This document shows, one piece after another, positions 7,090 to 13,187 of a stretch of 14,353 nt of DNA; positions within the stretch are counted from its first letter, which is position 1, and every line of letters begins with the position of its first letter. The notes beneath the pieces are model-generated. The model did not search any database. It saw only the letters and a program-made list of their open reading frames with translations, and was not told the DNA's origin. The stretch is from Nitrospirota bacterium (lineage in GTDB: Bacteria; Nitrospirota; CAKKRA01; 9FT-COMBO-42-15), in NCBI GenBank assembly GCA_016214425.1, contig JACRON010000147.1, positions 1 to 14,353 on the forward strand, in the 5' to 3' direction. The translations under genes and the position numbers were made by a program.

Positions 7090-8109
7090 ATGATATCAAA
7101 AAAGAAAAAGTCTTATAAGATGGCATTAGAAGACAGATTATTAAAGGATGAAGAGACAAAGAATAGTGATATAGAGCTTGAGGAGGCTGATGACCCCTTT
7201 GGAGCGGTGTTAAAGGATGAGGATGAAGATGAGATTGATGAAGAAAAACCTGAGACAGAGTCAGAGATAGAAGAAGAGGGCGGCTTAGATACAATCCGTT
7301 CATATCTCAAAGAGATTAGAAAATCGCCGCTCCTGACATTTGATGAGGAGCAGGAGCTTGCAAAGAGGATAATAAAAGGCGATGAGGCAGCAAGGCAGAA
7401 GATGATAGAATCAAATCTGCGCCTTGTGGTTAACATTGGAAAAAGATATATCAATAGAGGGCTTCCATTTTCAGATATAATTGAAGAGGGAAACCTTGGC
7501 CTGATGAAGGCTGTAGAGAAATTTAAATACGAAAAGGGTTTTAAGTTCAGCACATATGCATCATGGTGGATAAGGCAGTCCATTGAAAGGGCAATAATTA
7601 ATCAGACAAGGACAATCCGCCTTCCAGTGCACATTGCAGAGAGCATCAACAGCTTTATGTCAGTGCTTGGGCCTCTTATACAGGATTTGGGAAGAGAGCC
7701 GTCAGTTGAAGAGGTGGCAGAAAAGATGGGTGTTGAAGTAGAAGAGGTGAGGAAGATAAGGCAGATAATAAGAAAGACCTACTCCCTTGACAGGCCATTG
7801 GGTGATAAAGACGAGAATTCATTAAAGGATATAATTGAAGACACAGCTATACTGTCTCCTGTAAAGACAACAGAAGGGATTAAGAGAAGAGAGGAGATAA
7901 TTAAATGGCTTGACCTGCTGAAGGATATGGAAAGGGAGATTATACTGATGCGTTTTGGACTGGATGGCAGCGAGCCGCGGACGCTGGAGGTTATTGGCAA
8001 GCAGTTTGGCATTACAAGGGAACGGGTAAGGCAGATAGAGGCAACAGCGCTGTCAAAATTGAGATTTATAACTAATAAAAGGTCAATCAAATTTGAAGAG
8101 TTGTTGTAA
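7090..8109 (+). CDS. RNA polymerase sigma-70 family factor (RpoD/RpoS group, RpoS-sized)
   Basis: A 339-residue primary-like sigma factor. Residues 20-65 are extremely acidic and variable. Region 1.2 (about 66-98) begins DTIRSYLKEI. Region 2 (about 105-175) contains the -10-recognition block KFSTYASWWIRQSIERAI. Region 3 covers about 180-255. Region 4 (about 265-332) ends in the -35-binding HTH TLEVIGKQFGITRERVRQIE. There is no long region 1.1 or non-conserved insert as in a housekeeping RpoD of 550-650 residues. The size and the position just after an NlpD-like gene resemble RpoS, but in this kind of organism either a short group 1 or a group 2 factor is possible. The start has GGAGG (7081-7085), 4 nt upstream. 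apt and tRNA-Arg follow closely, and I see no terminator between them. Confidence 0.93.
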   Translation: MISKKKKSYKMALEDRLLKDEETKNSDIELEEADDPFGAVLKDEDEDEIDEEKPETESEIEEEGGLDTIRSYLKEIRKSPLLTFDEEQELAKRIIKGDEAARQKMIESNLRLVVNIGKRYINRGLPFSDIIEEGNLGLMKAVEKFKYEKGFKFSTYASWWIRQSIERAIINQTRTIRLPVHIAESINSFMSVLGPLIQDLGREPSVEEVAEKMGVEVEEVRKIRQIIRKTYSLDRPLGDKDENSLKDIIEDTAILSPVKTTEGIKRREEIIKWLDLLKDMEREIILMRFGLDGSEPRTLEVIGKQFGITRERVRQIEATALSKLRFITNKRSIKFEELL

Positions 8110-8145
8110 TTTTGAAATAAATATTAAGAGGGAGGCTGTGCAGGA

Positions 8146-8658
8146 ATGGATATAAAATCAAAGATACGTGATATTCCTGATTTTCCAAAAGAAGGCATAT
8201 TATTCAGAGATATTACAACATTATTAAAAGATAAAGAAGCCTTTAATAAGGTAATAAATAAATTTGTATCATTTTATAAAGACGAGGGTGTTCAGAAGGT
8301 TGTTGGCATAGAGTCAAGGGGGTTCATATTTGGCGCGCCTCTTGCCCATCAATTGAATGCAGGTTTTGTTCCCATAAGAAAGCCCGGAAAACTGCCAAGC
8401 GATGTGTATGAGGCAAAATATGAACTTGAGTACGGCACAGATACATTGGCAATACATCAGGATGCCATCTCTCCGGGTGAAAAGGTTCTGATCGTTGACG
8501 ACCTCCTGGCAACTGGCGGTACAATGTCAGCAGCAGTTGACTTAATAAAACAGCTTGGCGGCACTATTGTCGGCATAGCATTTCTGATTGAACTGGCAGT
8601 GCTGAAAGGGAGAGAAAAGCTAAACGGCCAGAACATATTATCACTTATTACTTATTAA
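8146..8658 (+). CDS. apt: Adenine phosphoribosyltransferase
   Basis: A 170-residue enzyme of normal family length that makes AMP from adenine and PRPP (purine salvage, cytoplasm). Typical Apt blocks are IRDIPDFPKEGILFRDITTLL (residues 7-27), VGIESRGFIFGAPLA (53-67), the KPGKLP segment (79-84), and the PRPP-binding loop VLIVDDLLATGGT (114-126). A ribosome site AGAGGGAGG (8126-8134) lies about 11 nt before the ATG. It is 36 nt after the sigma factor and 24 nt before tRNA-Arg, with no terminator visible on either side, so these may share a transcript. Nothing in it looks damaged. Confidence 0.95.
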   Translation: MDIKSKIRDIPDFPKEGILFRDITTLLKDKEAFNKVINKFVSFYKDEGVQKVVGIESRGFIFGAPLAHQLNAGFVPIRKPGKLPSDVYEAKYELEYGTDTLAIHQDAISPGEKVLIVDDLLATGGTMSAAVDLIKQLGGTIVGIAFLIELAVLKGREKLNGQNILSLITY

Positions 8659-8682
8659 ATAAACCCTTCCGGGATTTAAAAT

Positions 8683-8759
8683 GCCCCCGTAGCTCAGCAG
8701 GATAGAGCAGCAGTTTCCTAAACTGTTGGCCGCACGTTCGAATCGTGTCGGGGGCACCA
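8683..8759 (+). tRNA. tRNA-Arg (anticodon CCT)
   Basis: A complete 77-nt cloverleaf with encoded CCA. The acceptor stem is GCCCCCG (8683-8689) with CGGGGGC (8749-8755). The D stem is GCTC/GAGC. The anticodon stem is GCAGT/ACTGT around TTCCTAA, with anticodon CCT at 8717-8719. The T stem is GCACG/CGTGT around TTCGAAT. It reads AGG, a codon used often in this window. No convincing promoter is visible in the 24-nt gap after apt. The phospholipase frame overlaps its 3' half. Confidence 0.96.
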
Positions 8760-9919
8760 TTTCCAATGTAAAAGAGGGTTTTGATAAACACACATTAGAG
8801 CAGATTGCAGGGATAGATTTTACCAATGGCAACATGGCTAAGCTTCTCTATAAGGGAAGGGATGCCTTTGATGCAATCTTTAATACTGTCCATAATGCCA
8901 AAGAATATGTATGTATAGAGTTTTATATCTTCAGGGATGACGAAACAGGTATAGAATTTGGGAACCTCCTAAAACAAAAAGCAAGGCAAGGCGTAAAGAT
9001 ATATCTCCTCTATGACCACTTCGGCTCCTTGTTAACATCAGAATCCTTCTGGTCTGAATTAAGAGAGGCTGGGGTTCAACTCCGTGCCTCGCGAACTTTT
9101 AAGTGGCAAACACCTTTGCAATACCTTATCCGCGACCATAAAAAACTGATAATAGTTGACGGCATCAAGGCATTTACAGGCGGTTTAAACATTGCAAATG
9201 AATACAGGGGATATAAATTCCGCAAGACAAGGATAAGGGGTTGGAGGGATACCGGTGTATTAATTGAAGGGCCTGTTGTCTCTGTCCTTTTGGACATATT
9301 CAATAAGAGCTGGAAGAGATGGGGTGGAGAGCCATTACAATGGCAGAGGAGGGGGGAGGTCTTTTCAGATGGTGTTTTGATAATTCCAATCTTCGCAGCC
9401 TCATCAAAGGGTAGAAAGAGGATGAGGAAATTGCTTTATTACTGTATAAACTCTTCAAAGAGAAGCATTTATTTTACCACAGCATATTTTGTTCCAAGCA
9501 GGATGATGCTAAAGAGCCTGGAAGATGCAGTTAAATGTGGTGTTAATGTAAAGCTCCTTGTCCCTGGCAAGAGCGATGTATTAGCTGCATATTATGCTGG
9601 AAGGGCGTTTTTTACCAGATTGTTAAAGGCAGGCGTTGAGATATATTATTATCAGGGAGAGATACTACATGCAAAGACTGCTGTCTTTGACTGCTGTTTC
9701 AGCATTGTCGGCTCTGCCAATTTAGATTTTCAATCCCTGAGGAGGAATGATGAGGGCAATGTCGGCATTTTAGACGAAGGCTTCGGCAGGCTAATGGAGC
9801 AGGTCTTTTTTGAGGACTTAAAGCACTCAGAAAGGATTGATATTGAAAAATGGGTAAAAAGGCCATTCTGGGAAAAGGCAATTGAGCATTTCTTTTCAAT
9901 CTTTAGGAGGAGGCTGTAA
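8726..9919 (+). CDS. Cardiolipin synthase-like phospholipase D (start unresolved)
   Basis: A two-domain PLD-family protein. The HKD motifs are RDHKKLIIVDGIKAFTGGLN (His138, Lys140, Asp145) and LHAKTAVFDCCFSIVGSANL (His315, Lys317, Asp322). The EFYIFRDDETG block and the overall layout fit cardiolipin synthase, which condenses phosphatidylglycerol at the inner membrane, rather than an exported nuclease. No membrane helices precede the first domain, as in ClsB-type enzymes. The start is a problem. The given TTG 8726 lies inside tRNA-Arg, and the next canonical start in frame is ATG 8834 (residue 37). Family-like sequence (HTLEQIAGIDFTNGN, residues 22-36) already occurs before that ATG. AAGAGGG (8772-8778) has no in-frame start after it. 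The gene may therefore be 5'-truncated or use a non-canonical start. Both active sites are intact. Confidence 0.82.
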   Translation: MAARSNRVGGTISNVKEGFDKHTLEQIAGIDFTNGNMAKLLYKGRDAFDAIFNTVHNAKEYVCIEFYIFRDDETGIEFGNLLKQKARQGVKIYLLYDHFGSLLTSESFWSELREAGVQLRASRTFKWQTPLQYLIRDHKKLIIVDGIKAFTGGLNIANEYRGYKFRKTRIRGWRDTGVLIEGPVVSVLLDIFNKSWKRWGGEPLQWQRRGEVFSDGVLIIPIFAASSKGRKRMRKLLYYCINSSKRSIYFTTAYFVPSRMMLKSLEDAVKCGVNVKLLVPGKSDVLAAYYAGRAFFTRLLKAGVEIYYYQGEILHAKTAVFDCCFSIVGSANLDFQSLRRNDEGNVGILDEGFGRLMEQVFFEDLKHSERIDIEKWVKRPFWEKAIEHFFSIFRRRL

Positions 9920-9934
9920 AGGAGCCTTCCTTTT
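9909..9934 (+). terminator. Probable intrinsic terminator after the phospholipase gene
   Basis: GGAGGCT (9909-9915) can pair with AGCCTTC-C (9923-9929), a 7-bp stem with one G-T pair and a 7-nt loop. TTTT (9931-9934) follows. It overlaps the stop codon. Confidence 0.4.
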
Positions 9935-9989
9935 GTACTAATAAAAAAAATATTCAGCATAGTAGCACTCTGGATTAGATTTTAGGTTC

Positions 9990-10018
9990 TTGACAAAGGC
10001 ATTGTTCAGGCATATTAT
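9990..10018 (+). promoter_or_regulatory. Orphan near-consensus sigma-70 promoter
   Basis: TTGACA (9990-9995), exactly 17 nt, then TATTAT (10013-10018). The predicted start, around 10025, coincides with an ATG at 10026. No annotated gene lies directly downstream except the tiny hydrophobic ORF. Confidence 0.6.
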
Positions 10019-10025
10019 TACATTT

Positions 10026-10154
10026 ATGCAGAAAATACGTAATCCTGACTTAGAATTTCTTATACAACTAATTGTTCCTCTGTTATTTGTTGTTTATATA
10101 CCATTAATTTGCTTGCGTATTTTTTTAAGCTTTAAACTCAGGAGAAAAATATAG
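10026..10154 (+). CDS. Possible 42-residue single-pass membrane microprotein
   Basis: The frame begins MQKIRNPDLE, has a long hydrophobic stretch (about residues 11-34, including LIVPLLFVVYIPLICL), and ends in a basic tail (KLRRKI). That is the topology of a small inner-membrane protein. No Shine-Dalgarno site precedes the ATG. The promoter at 9990-10018 would start RNA essentially at the ATG, so it would have to be leaderless. In AT-rich DNA such frames also arise by chance, and I recognise no family. The alternative is that the transcript is a small RNA. Confidence 0.25.
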   Translation: MQKIRNPDLEFLIQLIVPLLFVVYIPLICLRIFLSFKLRRKI

Positions 10155-10298
10155 ATTAGATGATATTATGCGAGAGTTTGTTGAGGTTTTCAGACATCTA
10201 TATTTTTATTCTTTATTGGTTTTCTTATATTCAGCAAAGACAATGGCCTTGAAAGATTAAAGGAATTTCTTAAAAAGAGATAGAGATAAAAAAAGTCC

Positions 10299-10328
10299 TT
10301 GACAAGAAGCAGGTATTTCTTATATGAT
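10299..10328 (+). promoter_or_regulatory. Promoter of the pyr operon
   Basis: TTGACA (10299-10304), an 18-nt spacer, then TATGAT (10323-10328); TATATG at 16 nt is an alternative -10. The predicted start near 10335 gives a leader of about 160 nt that contains the PyrR attenuator. Confidence 0.7.
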
Positions 10329-10354
10329 GTAGTAATTTCTTATATGATGTAGTA
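10315..10354 (+). repeat. Perfect 20-bp tandem duplication over the pyr promoter -10 region
   Basis: The unit ATTTCTTATATGATGTAGTA occurs at 10315-10334 and again, without change, at 10335-10354. Each copy contains a TATGAT box (10323-10328 and 10343-10348). Only the first copy is correctly spaced from TTGACA. Confidence 0.95.
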
Positions 10355-10369
10355 ACAAATTGAATTGAA

Positions 10370-10403
10370 CCTCTTTAAATCAGTCCTGTGAGGCTGGTAA
10401 GGG
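10370..10403 (+). promoter_or_regulatory. PyrR-binding RNA loop of the pyr attenuator
   Basis: CAGTCCTGTGAGGCTG (10381-10396) followed by GTAAGGG matches the conserved PyrR anti-antiterminator loop; the B. subtilis loops carry CAGUCCAGAGAGGCUG. CTCTT (10371-10375) and AAGGG (10399-10403) can close a lower stem. AGGCTGG (10391-10397) is also complementary to CCAGCTT (10439-10445), the 5' arm of the terminator, so an antiterminator that excludes both other hairpins is possible. This is PyrR/UMP-controlled attenuation as known in Bacillus. Confidence 0.85.
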
Positions 10404-10434
10404 AAATTAAATGAAAAATTTAAAAATTTATAAG

Positions 10435-10470
10435 AAACCCAGCTTGTCTTTTGATAGGCTGGGTTTTTTT
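10435..10470 (+). terminator. Attenuator intrinsic terminator before pyrR
   Basis: AAACCCAGC (10435-10443) pairs perfectly with GCTGGGTTT (10458-10466), and the stem can extend inward by wobble pairs around a loop of about 8 nt. Seven T (10464-10470) follow. It lies 25 nt before pyrR and is the off-switch of the pyr leader. Confidence 0.92.
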
Positions 10471-10495
10471 GTGCCCAAAAGAGGCTTGAATAACT

Positions 10496-10984
10496 ATGGC
10501 TGGTAAATGGAAAGAAAAAAAGATAGTAATGGATGCTACTGAGATTAACCGCGCCTTGCGCCGAATCTCCCATGAGATTGTTGAAAAGAATAAGGGGACA
10601 GGGGATTTGGTTCTTGTTGGCATCAGGACAGGCGGGGCGCATCTTGCAAAGAGGCTGGTAAATTTTATAAAGGAGATAGAAGGGGTGGAACTGTCGCTCG
10701 GCATACTTGATATAACATTATACCGCGATGACCTGTCTACCAAAAAAGAGCAGCCTGTATTAAAAAAGACAGAGATACCTTTTTCCATATCTGATAAGAA
10801 GATTGTATTAGTTGATGATGTCCTGTATACAGGCAGGTCAATTAGGGCGGCAATGGACAGCCTTATGGACTTTGGAAGGCCAATACAGATACAATTGGCT
10901 GTATTGATTGACAGGGGACACAGGGAGCTGCCAATAAGGGCAGATTATGCTGATTTGAATGTTAGGGGAAATTTATGCCATTAA
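10496..10984 (+). CDS. pyrR: PyrR: pyr operon attenuation regulator / uracil phosphoribosyltransferase-like, C-terminally shortened
   Basis: A 162-residue PyrR homologue; the family is usually about 175-185. PyrR binds UMP and the pyr leader RNA to release the terminator, and many members also have weak uracil phosphoribosyltransferase activity. Matching blocks are INRALRRISHEIVEKNKG, DITLYRDDLS (residues 73-82), the PRPP-loop VLVDDVLYTGRSIRAAMDSL, and DFGRPIQIQLAVLIDRGHRE followed by LPIRADY. After RADY the expected GKNIPTS-type segment and the last strand are missing, and the protein ends ADLNVRGNLCH. It overlaps pyrB by 10 nt. The ribosome site is poor (AGAGG, 11 nt upstream). Its own leader (10370-10470) carries the cognate RNA loop, so autoregulation is expected. 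Whether the shortened protein still works is open. Confidence 0.9.
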   Translation: MAGKWKEKKIVMDATEINRALRRISHEIVEKNKGTGDLVLVGIRTGGAHLAKRLVNFIKEIEGVELSLGILDITLYRDDLSTKKEQPVLKKTEIPFSISDKKIVLVDDVLYTGRSIRAAMDSLMDFGRPIQIQLAVLIDRGHRELPIRADYADLNVRGNLCH

Positions 10985-11757
10985 ACAAGAAGGATTTGCT
11001 TGAAATACAAGAGCTTAGCTCGGATGACATAAAGCTGATTATAGATACAGCAGACTCCTTTAAAGAGGTTACAGGAAGGGATATAAAAAAGGTGCCGACC
11101 TTGCGCGGCAAGACAGTGGTGAATCTCTTTTATGAGCCGAGCACAAGGACAAGGACATCCTTTGAGCTTGCTGCAAAAAGGTTGAGCGCTGATGTGTTGA
11201 ATATCGCTGTTTCAACAAGCAGTGTTGTTAAAGGAGAGACGCTCCTTGATACTGCAAGAAATATTGAGGCGATGAGGTCTGATATTATTGTAATCAGACA
11301 TTCCGCAGCAGGAGCGCCGTATATACTTGCCAAAGGATTAAAAAGCTCTGTTATAAATGCCGGCGATGGATGCCATGAGCATCCAACACAGGCGCTCCTT
11401 GATATGTTTACCATAAGGGAGAAAAAAGGAAGGCTTGATGGCTTAACAGTAGCTATTGTAGGCGATATAACCCACAGCCGTGTTGCAAGGTCAGATATCC
11501 TTGAGAGGCAGGGCAAGAGCTATTTCCCGGACATAAGGGAATATTCAATGCAATATTGTCTGACAAAGGAGAGATTAAAATTTGCAAAGGATGATGCAAT
11601 TGTTATGCATCCAGGGCCTGTAAACTGGGGTGTGGAGATATCACCTGAGCTGTCAGAGGATAAGTCAACAGTTATTCTTGAGCAGGTTACAAACGGGGTG
11701 GCAGTGAGGATGGCAGTTATGTATTTGCTTTCAGGAGAAAAAGCTACGGCTTCGTAA
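10975..11757 (+). CDS. pyrB: Aspartate carbamoyltransferase catalytic chain with internal in-frame deletion
   Basis: PyrB joins carbamoyl phosphate and aspartate in UMP synthesis; the usual length is about 305. This one has 260 residues. The carbamoyl-phosphate domain is intact: STRTRTSFE (56-64), SVVKGET (83-89) and HEHPTQALLD (134-143). After GDITHSRVARS (163-173) the sequence jumps straight to ILERQGKSYFPDIREYS. From my memory of family members (B. subtilis PyrB has about 50 residues between HSRVARS and ERHQ), about 47 residues are missing. They include the conserved RxQ (E. coli Arg229/Gln231) that binds aspartate. The conserved PVNRGVE reads PVNWGVE (215-221). The frame stays open to a normal C-terminus, VTNGVAVRMAV. 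The start has AGGGGA 6 nt upstream. Catalysis seems doubtful; a true deletion, an assembly error or a second pyrB elsewhere are all possible. Confidence 0.9.
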   Translation: MPLNKKDLLEIQELSSDDIKLIIDTADSFKEVTGRDIKKVPTLRGKTVVNLFYEPSTRTRTSFELAAKRLSADVLNIAVSTSSVVKGETLLDTARNIEAMRSDIIVIRHSAAGAPYILAKGLKSSVINAGDGCHEHPTQALLDMFTIREKKGRLDGLTVAIVGDITHSRVARSDILERQGKSYFPDIREYSMQYCLTKERLKFAKDDAIVMHPGPVNWGVEISPELSEDKSTVILEQVTNGVAVRMAVMYLLSGEKATAS

Positions 11758-11794
11758 AAAGTCCATCTGCTTATGATAATAAAGAGGATAGTAA

Positions 11795-13075
11795 ATGAAA
11801 ATATTAATTAAAAATGGCAGGGTAGTAGACCCTGCAAATAAAATAGACGATACTCTTGATATACTTGTTGACGGAAATATTATCAAAAAGGTTGCCAAAG
11901 GCATTAAGGCAGAGGGCTCTGTAAAGGTCATTGATGCAAAAGGAAAGATTATTGCGTCGGGTCTGATTGATATACATACGCATTTAAGAGAGCCTGGGTT
12001 TGAATACAAGGAGACGATAAAGACAGGGACATTGGCTGCAGCAGCAGGCGGGTTTACTGCAATATGCTGTATGCCGAATACGAATCCAATAAATGACAAT
12101 AGGGCTGTAGCTGAGTTTATTTTATCAAAGTCAGCAAAGGAAGGTGTTGTTAATGTGCTGCCTATAGGCGCTATAACAAAGGGCTCGCATGGTAAAGAAC
12201 TTGCAGAGATAGGTGATATGGTAAATGCGGGCTGTGTTGCAGTTTCTGATGATGGCAGGGGTGTAATGGATGCAGAGGTGATGAGAAGGGGGCTTGAGTA
12301 TACAAAGGCATTTGATATACCGATAATCTCACATTGCGAGGATGCAAATCTCTCTTCAGGCGGTGTGATGAATGAGGGTTTTGCATCCACAACACTTGGA
12401 TTAAGGGGAATTCCAAAGGCAGCAGAGGATGTAATGGTTGTACGGGACATTGCGCTTGCAGAGCTGACAGGCGCAAGGCTTCATATTGCCCATGTGAGCA
12501 GTGCTGGCTCTGTGGAATCAATAAGGATTGCAAAAAAGCGGGGTGTAAAGGTAAGCTGCGAGACCTGCCCCCATTACTTTACTTTGACCGAGGATGCTGT
12601 AATTGGTTATAATACAAATGCAAAGGTTAATCCTCCATTGCGGACAAAGGAGGATGTAAAGGCAATAAAAGAGGGTTTAAAAGACGGGACAATAGATATT
12701 ATTGCCTCTGACCATGCGCCTCATGCAGTACATGAAAAGGAGATTGAGTTTGATTATGCATCCTTTGGCATGATTGGCTTGGAGACATCTCTGCCGCTGA
12801 TTTTGAATATTGTAAGAGAAGGTGTTTTGACATTAAAGGATGCTATTGCTAAGGTGACTATAAACCCGGCAAGATTATTAAAACTAAAAAAAGGGACACT
12901 TTCTGAAGGGGCTAATGCTGATATAACAATAATTGATACAGAATCTGAGTGGGTTGTTGATGTTAATAATATTAAATCAAAATCAAAAAATACGCCCTTT
13001 GCAGGCATGAAGATGAAGGGAAGGGCAGTAATGACAATAGTTGGTGGGAAGATGGTTTATGATATAGGAATATAA
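11795..13075 (+). CDS. pyrC: Dihydroorotase, class I
   Basis: A 426-residue, full-length class I dihydroorotase that cyclises N-carbamoyl-aspartate to dihydroorotate, the third step of UMP synthesis. Metal-site residues are visible: DIHTHLREPG (His61, His63), SDDGRGV (Asp152, the Asp of class I enzymes), SHCEDANL (His180), HIAHVSSAGS (His233) and SDHAPH (catalytic Asp306). Other family marks are CCMPNTNP and INPARLL. AAGAGGA (11782-11788) lies 6 nt before the ATG. It follows pyrB after 37 nt without a terminator. In several bacteria an active or inactive PyrC forms a complex with PyrB; here PyrC looks catalytically complete while PyrB does not. Confidence 0.96.
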   Translation: MKILIKNGRVVDPANKIDDTLDILVDGNIIKKVAKGIKAEGSVKVIDAKGKIIASGLIDIHTHLREPGFEYKETIKTGTLAAAAGGFTAICCMPNTNPINDNRAVAEFILSKSAKEGVVNVLPIGAITKGSHGKELAEIGDMVNAGCVAVSDDGRGVMDAEVMRRGLEYTKAFDIPIISHCEDANLSSGGVMNEGFASTTLGLRGIPKAAEDVMVVRDIALAELTGARLHIAHVSSAGSVESIRIAKKRGVKVSCETCPHYFTLTEDAVIGYNTNAKVNPPLRTKEDVKAIKEGLKDGTIDIIASDHAPHAVHEKEIEFDYASFGMIGLETSLPLILNIVREGVLTLKDAIAKVTINPARLLKLKKGTLSEGANADITIIDTESEWVVDVNNIKSKSKNTPFAGMKMKGRAVMTIVGGKMVYDIGI

Positions 13076-13076
13076 A

Positions 13077-13187
13077 ATGAAACGCTCATGCCGACTTGTT
13101 GGTGCAAAGGAGCATGAAATATTCCCCCTCCCCTTTATCCCCTCCCACGAGGGGAGGGGAAATAAGGAATGGGGTTTTTTAAAATGA
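13077..13187 (+). other. 36-codon spacer frame between pyrC and carA (probably not a real gene)
   Basis: ATG 13077 directly follows the pyrC stop. The frame runs to a TGA that overlaps ATG 13184 of carA as ATGA. Its product would include PLPFIPSHEGRG, which is simply the translated palindromic repeat. It has no ribosome site of its own. It may still matter for translational coupling from pyrC to carA. Confidence 0.2.
13124..13160. repeat. C-rich/G-rich palindromic intergenic repeat
   Basis: TCCCCTCCC (13138-13146), loop ACGAG, then GGGAGGGGA (13152-13160) form a 9-bp perfect stem. A second C-rich arm (CCCCTCCCC, 13125-13133) can pair with the same G-rich arm. No T-tract follows directly. Similar C-rich/G-rich palindromes are common dispersed intergenic repeats in bacteria. 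The G-rich arm is also Shine-Dalgarno-like and lies just before the first carA ATG. Confidence 0.75.

Larger units (their letters stand above)
9935..10298. other. AT-rich gene-poor stretch
   Basis: No convincing conserved gene. It holds an orphan consensus promoter (9990-10018) and a 42-codon hydrophobic ORF (10026-10154). It also has short overlapping frames between 10160 and 10290, including a stop-bounded frame that would read SIFLFFIGFLIFSKDNG and then a basic amphipathic tail (stop near 10282). These pieces, all hydrophobic then basic, could be remnants of one small membrane-protein gene or unrelated noise. Confidence 0.4.

Noticed and set aside
10315..10354. Direct repeats as a possible CRISPR or iteron array
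   Set aside because: There are only two copies, placed back to back with no spacers, and they sit on a promoter. This is a tandem duplication, not an array.
11740..11794. Short GC motif GCTACGGCTTCGTAAAAAG at the pyrB end as an insertion-sequence terminus
   Set aside because: There is no matching inverted partner or target duplication within the window, so a mobile element cannot be supported.
13124..13160. Intrinsic terminator between pyrC and carA
   Set aside because: The hairpin is stable but is not followed by a T-tract at the stem base. The TTTTTT at 13175-13180 is 14 nt further on. Ending transcription before carA would also be unexpected inside a pyr operon.
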